Shown piece by piece: positions 19,620 through 30,900 of a stretch of 64,000 nucleotides of DNA; within the stretch, counting starts at the first letter, position 1, and the number at the start of each line of letters is the position of its first letter. Origin of the DNA: Isoetes taiwanensis. Lineage: Eukaryota > Streptophyta > Lycopodiopsida > Isoetales > Isoetaceae. The notes below the pieces were generated by a model. That model worked only from the letters and a program-made list of their open reading frames with translations. It had not been told where the DNA came from and made no database searches. A program made the translations under genes and the position numbers. The stretch is taken from positions 1,602,298-1,666,297 of the forward strand of contig JAJEKV010000046.1 of the NCBI GenBank assembly GCA_021234155.1. The letters run 5' to 3'.

Positions 19620-20445
19620 GTTGAAAAACTATGGAAGGAAATGCAAGATAAAGTCCAGCCGAATGAGCAATCATATATCGTTTTAGCATCAGTTTACATG
19701 TCAAACGGATTACTTGACAAAGCTGAAACCGCGGTTAGGATTCTGGAGAAGATGGACTTCAAAAGGTCAATGTCCTTCCATGACATATTGTTAAGAATGT
19801 ATACATGATTGGAAAAGCTGGAAGATGTTGAGAGGATTTGGAAAACTATGCATGTAAAGACAAGCAGCACCTATTTTTCACTTCTTGAGGCCCTGTCAAG
19901 CAAGGGAGAGGTTGAGAGATGCGAACAAGTTTCAAAAGAAATGGAATCCCTGAAACTTATATGGTCATCCACCTTGCGTCAATTCAATGCATTTCTTGGT
20001 GCTTATTCCAGAAATGGGCTTATTGAAAAATCAGAGACATTACTGAAACAAATGGAGTTGTTAGGTTGTTAGACCAGATAGAGTCACTGGTCACCATCTG
20101 GCAGTAGCCTATGTAAACAGTGATAATGTGGATCAAGCCTTAGAGACATTGAGAATCTTTAATGGAACTAAGGCGAAGCCTGTTCACATCCGCCATGAAA
20201 CTATGCTTGTTCTTTTGGAGGGGATAGCGAAAAAGGGATATATTGAAAAGGCAAAAAAGCTATTTAGTCAACGTGGATCATTAGGTTACTCCAAGAGTCT
20301 GCCTCTATGGAATGCATTGCTTAAAGTTTATTGTAAAGCAGGTTATACTCCATATGGCTTTGTTCAAAGAATGGGGGCTGACAAGGTTAAACCAGATGGA
20401 GAAACAAAACGGCTTTTGGCTGGATTAAATGTAGAGATTGGATAG
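19620..20445 (+). pseudogene. Pentatricopeptide-repeat protein fragment
   Basis: PPR proteins bind organelle RNA. The frame begins after an AG acceptor with VEKLWKEMQDKVQPNEQSY and shows several 35-residue helical repeats: YIVLASVYMSNGLLDKAE, STYFSLLEALSSKGEVERC, RQFNAFLGAYSRNGLIEKSE, GHHLAVAYVNSDNVDQALE and PLWNALLKVYCKAGY. A TGA (19806-19808) and a one-base insertion near 20070 break it. It ends LLAGLNVEIG with a stop at 20445. There is no start, transit peptide or E/DYW tail, so it is a gene fragment or decayed gene. Confidence 0.85.
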
Positions 20446-20690
20446 ATAATAAGAAAAGTGATGCAGCCAGAGTTTGAAAGATTTTGAATTATATGTTGAC
20501 TTCAAGACATCTCAGTCAAGGATAGTTCTCGTTCCTTTCTTTGGCCCACTTGAAGATCCTGTGGTGCTAAATTTTCACATATGCTTAAACGTTTGCTTTC
20601 TGCTGTGCAGAAAAGACAGGTTTCTGTGGAATGGGTTATTCATGATTCTTCATCTGTTTTTCAAATCTAAATGCTGCAAAGATTAGAATG
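20446..20690 (+). other. Coding-like segment of unknown origin
   Basis: Continues the fragment cluster. A stretch ending in a polypyrimidine-CTGTGCAG acceptor near 20609 is followed by a frame reading KRQVSVEWVIHDSSSVFQ. The protein is not recognised; it may be a further captured exon or the 3' region of the PPR gene. Confidence 0.3.
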
Positions 20691-21462
20691 CTATGAGCTC
20701 CCAACTACTGGTGCATACCATGCATATAATAAGAAGCAGCTTTTGGTAGAAATGTCTTCCTTTGGTCCTTTGTCCTTCCTTTTCTAGCAGTGGCTAGGTA
20801 GCAACTTATCATCGGTATAAATCATATGATTTGTTAAGCTGGAAGGATGTAAATTGCCATGCTTTTCTGTCTTTATAAAGCATGATGACTTGGATCATCA
20901 ATGTCTATTAGCTTCAATACTTTTGTTCCATTCAGATGAGATAACCAATCTTCTAAATGTTCAAGAGGATGATTATTTGATTTAATGTTTCTTTTATCTG
21001 ATGGACAGTTTGCTTTCCTGTCCGTGGAACCATTTTGCAGTCCGTGCATTCTAGTTCAAAACCTCTCTTATAATATTCAAGGTATCCAAGCTGTTGGAAA
21101 TGTATGATCTCATTATGTGCAACGAGTGGCTCGTATATCTTAACCTATTGGAGCTTATATTGCCATTGCAACTCTCAAATAAGCTTGAAATTGCAGTTTA
21201 AGTTCGTTTCAAATTTTGCATTCAAACTAGGAAGATGGTCATAAAGGATTTGCGAATCTTTGTTTGCCAGCAACTAAATCCTCAAAGAACATAACAGAGA
21301 AAGGGCATTGGTAGAGTATGTGCAGCAGGGCCTTGGTTTTTTATTTCTGTCGTATCTATTTTTGAGAATGAAGGAAATATTAGCTCTCGATTCAGGGGCA
21401 ATTCCAGGAATTTGTAAGCTGAATATGCGTGCATGGTATTTGGCTCGTGAAATAGTTTTTTT

Positions 21463-21483
21463 GGGTTGCCCATAGGGCAATCC
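21463..21483. repeat. GGGTTGCCC hairpin, second occurrence
   Basis: GGGTTGCCC, ATA, GGGCAATCC forms a short stem preceded by a T run, as at 872-895. A third, weaker copy lies near 21643-21662. Confidence 0.5.
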
Positions 21484-22158
21484 TTGGGGAGTGTGGGGAG
21501 GGATGGATTGAGGGCCACGCTTTGAGAATATTATAGTATATTTTTTATCTGTGGCTGTGGAGTTTTGGGATTTGAGGGACACCTGAGGATGGATAGACGG
21601 TGTGGATTTTGTGGGAGCTGGAATGGGATCTCCCCTTTTGGTTGGGTTGCCTATAGGGGCGGAGGTCTGGGGCTGTTTGCTTGCAGATTGATTCTGCCTC
21701 TGTTAAGCTGGCTCTTGTGGCATGGGAAACGCATAAGAACTTTTTGTTACCATCAATTTTAGAAGCAAATTTTTTAGAAACACATAAGGATTAAGAAGGA
21801 TGTGCCTTTAGTCTGCGTAATCGGCCCTTTTCATCTACATTGTTTTATTTTCCTCATTGCAAGATTTTGCTTCATTTTTCCGGATGCCTTATTGAACCCA
21901 CCAAAGAGCCTTGTGTTCTCAAGAGGCTGAATTTGAAAAAGGCATTTTCCCGATGATGCTGCTAGAAGTGCCATAGCCAGGCAGACCCATTTTATCCGGT
22001 TGCCCACCACCGAGCCCTGTGTTTTTCAAGAGGCATTTTTTTTTATGATGCCATCGGAAGTGCCATAGCCACACATACCCGTTTTCTTGGCCCGCCAGAC
22101 ATTTGCTTGGCCCGCCAGAAGTGCCACAGACCCACAGACCCGTTTGTTTGGCAGGCAG

Positions 22159-22233
22159 ACACAGAACAATTTAAAAACATAGAGTTTTTCACCAGCACAG
22201 AACAATTTAAAAATAGAGAGTTTTTCACCAGCG
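22159..22233. repeat. Short tandem duplication
   Basis: Two nearly identical units of about 36 bases, each with CAGAACAATTTAAAAA and GAGTTTTTCACCAGC. Confidence 0.8.
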
Positions 22234-22331
22234 ATTCAAAATGGCATATTAGAGTTTTCGCCAAGGTTTCCAAGGTATGTCCTTTGTTTTTAAAGTCAAA
22301 CTTTGCTTCAGAAGGAAAGGAGCAGCTCTTT

Positions 22332-22652
22332 GTTTGCCTCTCACAAAAGCATTGCAATATTTTGATTCAAGCTATCTACAACGTTTAGGTCCTTTCCTAG
22401 GCTTTGTTTCATATCTTTTTCATTTTTGTAATAAATATATATCATGTTTATCTAAAAGTTTTGTTTGTTGTTAGGCCTTCGGTTTGAACAGTATGCAGTG
22501 TTCTGCTGCATGCTCTGAAAATTGACATGCTATTGAGGCATATAAATGCGAATGTACTAGTTCTCTATTGTTGTGGCATAGAAAGATTCAGTTCATAGCA
22601 TGTGGATGAATGCATATGAAGGCAAGAAGGATGAAATGAAGACATGGTAAGG
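22332..22652. repeat. 320 bp dispersed repeat, copy A
   Basis: Nearly identical to 34497-34818 in the same orientation, from GTTTGCCTCTCACAAAAGC to ATGGYAAGGC. The differences are a few substitutions. In this copy ATG is followed by GTAAGG, a good splice donor, so the segment may be a 5' leader ending at an exon edge. Confidence 0.9.
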
Positions 22653-22975
22653 CTTCTGATCTAAATATTGAAACATGTGTTTGTTTTGTCAATGGCGTCG
22701 AAAACTGCCATGCGCAGATGTGAACGTTCCTTTTTGTAAAGTAGAATATAATATGACATGGTTTCAGACATTCTTCTTGTCTTTTAGTTTCTGTCTCTTA
22801 GTATCTTTGTTTTATATAATGTTGTTTTCCGAAATCAGTCTTCAAACAGTTTATGTTTTGTTGTTTTCAAAATAGGATTTTGATTATGTCTTATGTCTTC
22901 ACATTCTGCCCTTAAAAAAAGAGTGTAGGGTAACAGCTACTGCTGTTTTGGAAGCATTTCATTTTGCTTCTCTGG
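22653..22975. other. Unassigned AT-rich DNA
   Basis: T-rich, without a credible coding frame. Perhaps intron of whatever gene copy A came from. Confidence 0.4.
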
Positions 22976-23825
22976 TTCAGAGATCTTTCCAACGGTATAT
23001 GGTACCTGCATGCTTGGCTTTGTTTCTGTGCTCAAATTGGCACTTTTTTCCGGGTCAGGTGCTAGGTTTCGTGGCAACCTGTAGACACTTTGTGACCAGA
23101 TCTCTCACATCCGGTGTCGATTTTCATGTGCTTAGCTTGTTGGAAAGCTGGTTCAGAGAGCTTTCCAACGATATATGATAGCTGCATGCTTGTCTTTGTT
23201 TCAGTGCTCAAATCTGCTGTTTTCCGGGCTGTGTGCTAGGGTTTTTGTGGCAGCCCTTCTTCTTCCTTCTTTGAGAAGTATAGCCCTCGCCTGATGCCGT
23301 TGTTGGCCTTGGCCACGCGGTGTTGAAAGGTGTGTGTTGTACTCTTATTGAAGGTTACGAGAATGTTTTACTAATTCATACCCTAGTTCCTGATGGTGTT
23401 GTTGATGAAAGTCTGACACCAATATAGGGATTGGCGTATGTTTTAGTAAGTATTCGATTGGTCTCGTCTTGTGGCAGAATTTTGATCGGTCATATCTCTC
23501 GCATCCGGTGTCAGATTTTCATGTGCTTGGGCTTGTTGGAAAGCTGGTTCAGAGATCTTTCCAATGGTGTATGGTACCTGCATGCTTGGCTTTGTTTCTG
23601 TGCTCAAATTGGCACTTTTCCGGGCTGTGTGCTAGGGGTTTCGTGGCAATCGATAGACACTTCAACGGACTGTATCTCTCTCATCCGGTGTCATATTTTC
23701 ATGTGCTTGGGCTTGTTGGAAAGCTGGTTCAGAGAGCTTTCCAACGGTGTATGATACCTGCATGCTTGTCTTTGTTTCAGTGCTCAAATCTGCACTTTTC
23801 CGAGCTGTGTGCTAGGGTTTTTGTG
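22976..23825. repeat. Tandem repeats, about 180 bp unit in two pairs
   Basis: The string GGTTCAGAGAKCTTTCCAAYG begins units near 22976, 23151, 23547 and 23730. Within each pair the spacing is 175-183 bases, and the pairs are 571-579 bases apart. Odd and even units form subtypes (TTTGTTTCTGTGCTCAAATTGG versus TTTGTTTCAGTGCTCAAATCTG). The arrangement therefore suggests duplication of a dimer, with 23281-23427 inserted or retained between pairs. Confidence 0.85.
23281..23427 (+). pseudogene. Short coding-like segment between repeat pairs
   Basis: One frame reads GLGHAVLKGVCCTLIEGYEN and then VLLIHTLVPDGVVDESLTPI before TAG. The composition is protein-like but no family is recognised; possibly another captured exon. 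Confidence 0.25.
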
Positions 23826-23854
23826 GCAGCGGTACACACGGATATCGATATCCC

Positions 23855-25136
23855 GTGAGTCGCCGCCCAAGTCATACCCCAAGTCATGGCCACAGACATT
23901 ACGCCCCGTGTGTGGACCCACACTTGGTTGGTGAGCTACCTCGCACCACACCAACCCATCCCGGAAGGCCCAAACACACCAACCACCGGGTTGACCCCAC
24001 GCAGCAGAGCCCCTCCGGGAAGACCATGAAGCTGGGCCACCAAGGAAGAGGCCTCGGGCGGGAGGGAGAGACGCCTTCCATGAAGAGGGAGGCCCGAGCC
24101 AAGGCCAGCCGACCCGACAGCGGGCCATACAGCAATCCGGGCCGAACCTTTGAGCCGCATTCAGCGAGGGTTGAGGCCAACAGCGAACGCTTTGCGTGCC
24201 TCCCCGACAGAGGTGGAGAACATAACATCTCTGGATGTTGCGCAGCAGCTTGGTGCCGTAAAAACGACGTAATCACGTAATTGGAGGATCGCAGACGACA
24301 AAAGTGATGATAGCATCCACTTGCTGGGCAATTTGACAGACATAAAGAATATCGCCAGGAGCTTGCGTATATGAGGGGCGGTAGACACCGCGGTTGGCGC
24401 CTATGGAAGCCGGACACGTGACAGAACCGGTAGAGCAGAGACACTCATAACCCCGCCTCGATCCAGCCGAGGTTGAGGAGGCTAAGGCCACGCGCGACGA
24501 GCACAAAGCCGCCGCCCCGCCGAGGTTGCGGAGGCCACCACCGGGAGACAGTGATTTCGTGTCGCCTCGAAGCTAGCCGTGCGTAATCGAAGCCGAGTAA
24601 GGATTTAGCACGCAGACGGAGCTACAGTGAGCTGGCGCGCCGCTGCCCGCTGAAGGCAAGGGCCTCCATGCCGAGGCACATGAGCAACTCCGCCATTGCA
24701 CGCTGGAGATGGCAAGACATGACAACGCCCCGCAAGAGCCGAAGCCCAGACCGGAGAACGTAAAACCACAAAGAAAGAACATACCAACCCCCGCTAACCC
24801 ACCAACCTACGTGACGTCAACCCGAACACATGCCGCGGACACATCGACATCACGGCCACCACCACCCGGGCGCCGCCACAGCCTATGCCTCACCCACCTC
24901 AACCAACAACGGTGCGCCCCCCGCTACCAACTCCGTAGAACAGAGACGCCAGGAGCCGCGAATGTGGTAGTGCGAGGCCCGGACGGAGGAGTCGGGAGAA
25001 CATCTCACTTCCACCCGCATAATGATCTTGACCGGATGATGTTCCCAAAGACTGTGACCATTGGAAAGGCGAAGTCGTCATGGAATTCGGCCTCGGGACG
25101 CTCGTGGTCATATTCACAGCTTGAGAGCGTGCTGTG
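23855..25136 (+). pseudogene. GC-rich LINE, putative ORF1 region
   Basis: Arg/Pro/Ala-rich frames on the plus strand (for example 23855-24280 and 24709-25137), with no zinc knuckle or RRM that I can see. They are assigned to the LINE only by position upstream of the endonuclease and RT and by matching base composition. Confidence 0.35.
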
Positions 25137-26895
25137 AAGGGTGGCCATCCGTGGCCTGGAAGTTGAAGGGGACGGCTTCAGACGTTGACCGGGACTTGAC
25201 CCCAAAGACAAAGAAGAGACCCGGCGTGAGCTGGCCAAAGTCAAGGACCGCCGCAGACATGGAGGGGCGGGGGCTGGTGGGAAGGATGCGGAATTCAAGC
25301 GACCAAACAGGATGCAGCACTCCGCCCCTCGAGTCCCTCCGAGGGGCCCCGGCGCACCGTGCATTCACATCTTCCGCCTCCCCCCGGGACCACCACTACC
25401 ACCGGACTCGGTGGCGATGCATGCCACTAAATAGGGATCGTGCCTCGCGTGGTATCCCGGAATTGCCGCGGGCTTTCCATGGCGAAGGGGGGGATGGGCC
25501 TCACCGCCGCCATGGACATGGACCTTATCTTCCTCATGGAAACATGGGAACATGCCGGGTCACAAGGCTACCCGATTTGCCAGATACGGCCATTCGCTCT
25601 TCAATGAGTGCACCGGAAACGAGGACACCTGAGGAATTGCATGTTACTACCGGCACGACCTTTGGCCCAATCGGTCTCCCGTGCAAGGCGCATTGTGCAC
25701 AACAGATAATTGTGGGTATGAGTGCGTAAACAAATGATGGCAGCCCTCTTTTTGTGGCGGCTTGTTACTTCCCACATGTTGAGAGCAACTTTTACCACAC
25801 GACTTGGATGTGGACAGGCAGGAGCCCTATGTCGATCTATATGATGACATACGCAGTATGCATAATTGGGCAAGGTCATGTTGCTTTGAGACTTCAACGC
25901 GCCGCACAGGAGGAGAGCAGATCCCAAAAATTCAAAGACCTCTAGCCGAGGATGTGTTGCAAATGGACCCCAGAGATGGTTTGGCCAAGGGTGTCGATGA
26001 TAATGACCGTGTGACACTGCATGGCTCCTAAACCACCGTTGTCGGGCAAGATCTTTGACCTGTCATTTGCAATGGGGGCACAAAGGGCCGCCCTCCGCCC
26101 GCTTCAACTTGTAGACGGGAGAACTGTGGGCGCACCAGCAGTGGTGGATTATGTGCTAGCAGACGCAGCAATGCCTACACTTGATCACTCGCTCGCTTCA
26201 AGTAGTGTCTGACAGTGGCCGGACGAGGAAGTAGACTCACCATCACCGTTTGCAGATAGATTGGCAGGTGCCAACCGAAAGCACCCATTGCCCCAATACC
26301 CCATGTACCACGGGTTAAGGGCCCGACTATGATCATGCGGGAGGTCTGGCGCGAGGATGCTTTGAGCATGAGTCACGGGAGTGCCGCAACTCCCCACACT
26401 TCAACAGCTAGACGCCCAACCGAACCGGCTTCCTTCCGAGGGTAGGGGACGATGCTTTGGGAGAGGCCGCCTCGACGATCCACGTGGGCTGCAATCACCT
26501 TCCTCGCAGAATCATCGGGTTCGATGACGCAATGTAGGAGTTGAAACGATGGCTCCGCCAAGCGCCGGACCCCACCATTACGCCCACAGCCGTCCGGTCA
26601 ATACCGCCCTTCCTCAAGACCAAGAAAGCTGTGTACCTTGCAGAAAGCACCAAAGAATGATGTTTGGTCTTCTAGACCGCCACCCTAGGGCCTTCCGAGA
26701 AAGGTCTTGAGTAAGCCCGCACAAAATTTCACAAGAAATATTACCCCCGAACAATGGGTGAGATACTTGCAAAAGAACTGTGATGACCCAATGGGAAGCC
26801 GCACCAAGATTCTCCGCAGACATGTGCCTAGCATCGGGTCATTATCGAAGGGGATGTCATAATGGCCCAGAACGCCGCTAACGGGAAGGCAATGT
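25137..26895 (+). pseudogene. GC-rich LINE, endonuclease and linker region
   Basis: Near 25452-25560 one frame reads VSRNCRGLSMAKGG and then DLIFLMETWEH. This corresponds to the start of an AP-type endonuclease, with the Asn of xxxNCRGL and the Glu of LxETW. The following 1.3 kb up to the RT has only scattered frames, so the rest of the endonuclease is badly decayed. Confidence 0.55.
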
Positions 26896-28110
26896 GATTT
26901 GGATGGTATGCGTGATAGCTTCAAGTGGGCCGGGCCCCGCTGGTGCCTGCTTCACAAAGACTCTTCAAAGGCATTGCAAGAAGGTTTCCCCCCGCGACCG
27001 ACTACCCAAGAGAGTTGTGCCCATATACAAAAGTGGGGACCCCCACGTTCTCAGTACCCAACTATCGCATTCATTATGGTCGGGCTCGTTTTGCCAAGTT
27101 GCTTGCCTGATTCTTGAGCGGGCGCATTGACACTTTGGGCAGAGGATGGAGAAGTGTTCACGCCAGTAAAGCTCACCGCATTCTACTATTGACCATATCT
27201 TCACTGCTAACACTCATAGAGGATAGCCGAATCGACGCACCGGTGCATCGCTGTTTTGTGGATTTCGCAGTTGCTTTTGACACGCTGCCTCGATAAGTTG
27301 TGGGATAGATTGAGACAAATTAGGGACCCCGCCAACTTGCGCAATGCTATATACGACTATAACAGGCTTGCTCCGCCGCCTCACACCGCCGGGGAGCCCA
27401 AGCAGTTAGTAGCATTGGGCGCGCCAGTGGCTGCCCTCTATCCCCGACGCCTTCGGGTTTGTACATTGACCAGCTAGAAGAATGGCTAGCCGAAAGAATG
27501 GGAGGGAGGCGCCATTGATGCACCACATAACCGCAACTCATATATGCCGATGATGTTGACTCGCCGATATACCCCGTGAGGACATGCAACGCCACCGGAT
27601 GCTTTGGACACTTTCTCGCCAATTCACCGACATGAGAGTTAACTTGGCCAAGACAAGGGTGCCGCTGGTCCCATCATCCCGCACTCCACGCCTTCCCTCA
27701 TTCACTTACCAAAAGTGTAGTGGAGGTGGCTCATCTTATAAGTATTTGGGCATTGAGTTTTCTACTACCACACACCGATGCATCCATCAAGTTACGGGTC
27801 ATCGCAGTCGGAAAGCCCCTCAGATGCAATGCAAAACAACAGCCACAAGGCAGAGCTATATGCATGGGGTCACTGTGCACACTTGTTCAGTGGCCTTGGT
27901 TGAACCGTCCTCCTCTATGGGGCGCGTGTGTGGGGCCGGTGATATCCCTCACCACTTGGAACGATCTAGAGTGTGCATAAGGCCTTCTTGGCGGGAGCAC
28001 CGGAGTGAAATCCACAGCCCCATATCGATCTTGCTCCAGAGAGGCTTCCTTCCATTACGAGGGTCGCTACTGAACGCCACATTATTTACTTCTTAAGGTG
28101 GTGGCTATGG
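26896..28110 (+). pseudogene. GC-rich LINE reverse transcriptase
   Basis: Broken frames carry, in order, VVPIYKSGD (the fingers motif before NYR), the palm motif CFVDFAVAFDTLPR followed by KLWDRLRQIRDP, the catalytic YADD at 27543-27554, and QFTDMRVNLAKTRV with YKYLGIEF. This is the LINE RT order. At least four frame changes are needed to read through it. Confidence 0.8.
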
Positions 28111-28905
28111 ATGAAGCCCGGCCGCCTAACCTTGCTTTGGCAAGGGCGATGGGCCCCGAAATGACTCAAAGCCCGCCGGAAAGACAAGCAAGCCCAAATT
28201 GGTTCTCACTATGGAATGTGCAGCACACGATGTGGACCCGGTGCATACACCGAAGGAACGCCGCGCCTTGAAGCAAGATTTCTGATGCTTGCTTCATGGC
28301 CAAGCTTTGGGATGCAGGCCCCATCACATGTCAAGGTGGCAAATTATCGATAGCGTGTTAATCCCATGCTCACGAGGGGCCCACACCACTACCGCGGCAC
28401 CCATCTACCCATGAAAAAGCGCAGGGTGATTGCTTCCATTCGCACAGTGCACACCACCTCCGCATTGAGACAGGAGATGGATTCGGGAGCCGCGGAGGAC
28501 AGAGTCCGCCACCGCCGCCAACAGGCCATTGAGGATGAAAGTCACGCCTCCAGGCCTGTCCGGCGACGAGCATATCCGGCTCGGTATGCTCTTGCTAGTT
28601 GTGCCCCATCAGACCTTGCATGAGCTAATGAGCACGGCCGGCCTCTGTAGGCTTGTTGGGATCGTACCTCGTGAGGTGAGGTAATGGATACGCGGACTCG
28701 CTTATGCCCCCTCGTCCGACATTAACCTCACCGTGCTTGTGCTTATGTATATAATCATGCAAAGATGTCAAAGATCCTTATTGCTACTAAGGTTTTTCCA
28801 GAAAACCCTTCGGGGGGGTTTTGAATCCTCGTAGTAATACGCCACGCTCTCTCTTTGTACTTGGGTCCCATAGGCCAGTTGGTCTCCGTGGACGATAAAA
28901 TCATA
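28111..28905 (+). pseudogene. GC-rich LINE C-terminal and 3' UTR
   Basis: Scattered frames after the RT (GPEMTQSPPERQASPNWFS) grade into a 3' UTR. GGTCTCCGTGGACGATAAAA stands just before the tail. Confidence 0.45.
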
Positions 28906-28934
28906 TTCTATTCTATTCTATTCTATTCTATTCT
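28906..28934 (+). repeat. TTCTA repeat tail of the LINE
   Basis: Five to six TTCTA units immediately after ATAAAATCATA. Some non-LTR elements end in such microsatellites in place of poly-A. Confidence 0.8.
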
Positions 28935-29205
28935 GTAAAGGCTGCAGAAATGAATAATCGAGCAATGAAATCATGCAGCATACCTAACTAACTCGTTCCT
29001 TAAGTAACCAGTGGCCATTCTTTATTGCATTCAAAGTAAAGTTTAAATAAGATCACAGTTTCTACATGGAATGCATTAAGTAAAGCAAAGCAAATAGAAC
29101 ATGCTCGAGATTTATACAAGGCAGAAAACCTCTCTTAAACTTAAACTGCTGAAATGGTAGTTTTAATAAAAAATGATCATTGACAAAGTACTTGACAAAT
29201 ATCTG
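28935..29205. other. Unassigned AT-rich DNA
   Basis: Probably the 3' flank or 3' UTR of the minus-strand transposase gene to its right. No feature seen. Confidence 0.4.
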
Positions 29206-30437
29206 CCTGAACCTTATGCACTCCCTAGACCTTCTGCTTTCCCTTGTCACCTACAAAAAGAATGAAAGAGAAGAGATACTTAGTAGCAGAATTCAACCAT
29301 TTGAAGACGTCTAATTTAAGGTTACCCTACCAATATTTTGTTCATGCACAAACTTATTCAACTGTACTCTATCATTATCATGCAGATGGTAAATGTTTTT
29401 GGCAGGTTCATATCTTAAAGATGCAAGAGATATGATAGACTCGAGGTCTATAAGTCGATTATCAGTCAGATCATAAGTAAACCAAGTGGACTTGCCGTCC
29501 TTGCTGCAATGTTTCCTGTAATATGTCATATTTAATTGAACTTCAAAAGACGGGCGTTTAACTAAGTCCACAGGCTCTCTACTCTCTCTCCATGCATTGG
29601 CAGACTTCCTCCTCATGCTAAGTACCCTGCCAAGATACCCCTTATGAATTGCAACAGATTTGTTCCTTTTTCGCGCTGAAGCTTGTCTAGTTTGTGGTGC
29701 TACCATGGATTCTACTGGTTCTTCGAAGTACACTGCACAATCTTTCCCAATGCCGAGCAGAGTTTGTGCATCAACATTACTTTCTTCAATAGAATATACC
29801 ATAGTCTTAACCCTTGTCAGCCTGTCCTTTGATAGCCATGGATTCCCATTCAAATGGCTCACTATAGTTGACTTAAAGATTTTCTTACCTTCCAGAACAA
29901 CATGCCAAGACACATGAGATGGCTTCCTCCTTTCACATTCATCTAATATTTCGTCAAACACATGTCGTAATTCAGACCTGGCCACATCATCCTCACTAAC
30001 TACCTCGTTCCCTGAATCTTCACCTTGAATCTCCATATTCTCTTCCATGACATCGGTCTCATCTCCCAATGTGGTAGAGCTCAGGTCTACCAACAGACTA
30101 CTCTGAAACCAATCCTTGAACTTCCATGGCTCACTAAACCAGCCATCACTGTCCTCAATTATAATGCCGATGCTTGTACACAATGCTTATGCAGCAGCAA
30201 GCCCTTCTTTTAAGGCCTCAATAATCTTGTCATCCGGTATCCGCGTTATCATCATGTCCGCAGGGTTCTGGTCAGCACATTCCCATTGGTATCTACCTTC
30301 TTTTCTAACTCTTGCCAAATGTGCTCTTGCTTAGCATGTCTTTGCGAGGAAATAAGAGGCGATGGCGGCTTGAAACTCAGAAATATGATTGAGAGCAGGG
30401 GCACTCTCCAATAAGTCTGCCCCGTCATAGGATCTTT
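29206..30437 (-). pseudogene. Transposase C-terminal part
   Basis: From the right, one frame reads MMRNNERSYDGADLLESAP, NHISEFQAAIASYFLAKT, stop, ARAHLARVRKEGRYQWECAD, NPADMMITRIPDDKIIEALK, stop, then SIGIIIEDSDGWFSEPW and about 280 further residues with an acidic stretch and a basic RKRNKSVAIHKG. The two TAA stops are 144 bases apart in the same frame, and both could be former CAA. There is no zinc ribbon or dimerisation motif that I know. Confidence 0.55.
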
Positions 30438-30439
30438 CG

Positions 30440-30900
30440 TTGTTACGCATCATGCCACTGACTTTGGACGTCCGATCCCGTGCACTGTAAGGGCAACTCT
30501 AAATGCCCAAATTCATCTCTAAGATACTTTATTAGCAGCACAACAAAATGGCATGACAATTGCACGTTTATAAAGCTTTCCCGACTAATGAAGTTCTTAC
30601 TCAACGAATGCGTGCTGTGGTTCTTCAACCAGAGCCTCCAAAGCCTGTTATGCACGGAGAATACGGAATCATTGCCATACTCCTAAAGTTTTGAAGATCA
30701 AACCAAATTGAAAGTAGCAAAGAGAATTCCGACTCACCTAAAGAAGAAGGACACCGTTGCAGCAGCTTTAACCCGAGCCCTCAAGTCCAAAGTAGGTGAG
30801 AGGAAGATGTCAATATATGATGCCACGACTTTCAAATAAACTTTTGTGCCCAAATTCCGCATCGGTGGGCCTGCAAAACCATTGCTGAGTTCGTCCAAGC
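30440..30900 (-). pseudogene. Transposase segment with CTGSD motif
   Basis: A frame entered by a one-base shift near 30900 gives RCLDELSNGFAGPP and VASYIDIFLSPTLDLRARVK. A possible 55-base intron (30683-30737) follows, then VHNRLWRLWLKNHSTHSLSK and ELPLQCTGSDV. In related transposases T-G-S-D is followed by a segment with a conserved Glu and Phe-Ser. Here the frame changes directly after CTGSDV, so that segment seems to be deleted. Confidence 0.5.

Larger units (their letters stand above)
20691..22331. other. Unassigned DNA
   Basis: No protein-like frame is visible. It contains two GGGTTGCC hairpins (21463-21483 and 21643-21662), repeats of a gaagtgccat-ag-c motif (about 21965-22130), and a duplicated CACAGAACAATTTAAAAA...GAGTTTTTCACCAGC unit at about 22159-22233. 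Confidence 0.5.
23826..28934 (+). mobile_element. GC-rich decayed LINE
   Basis: This block is clearly GC-richer than its surroundings. On the plus strand it has the order of a LINE: an uncertain ORF1 region, an endonuclease-like segment, RT motifs in broken frames, a C-terminal part and a TTCTA simple-repeat tail. No frame longer than 222 codons survives. The clade is not assigned; it is clearly distinct from the two L1-like elements at 47-55 kb. Confidence 0.75.

Noticed and set aside
22976-23858. Reading frames across the tandem repeats as a repeat protein
   Set aside because: Frames shift between units and different frames give equally long products, as expected when repeat length is not selected for coding.
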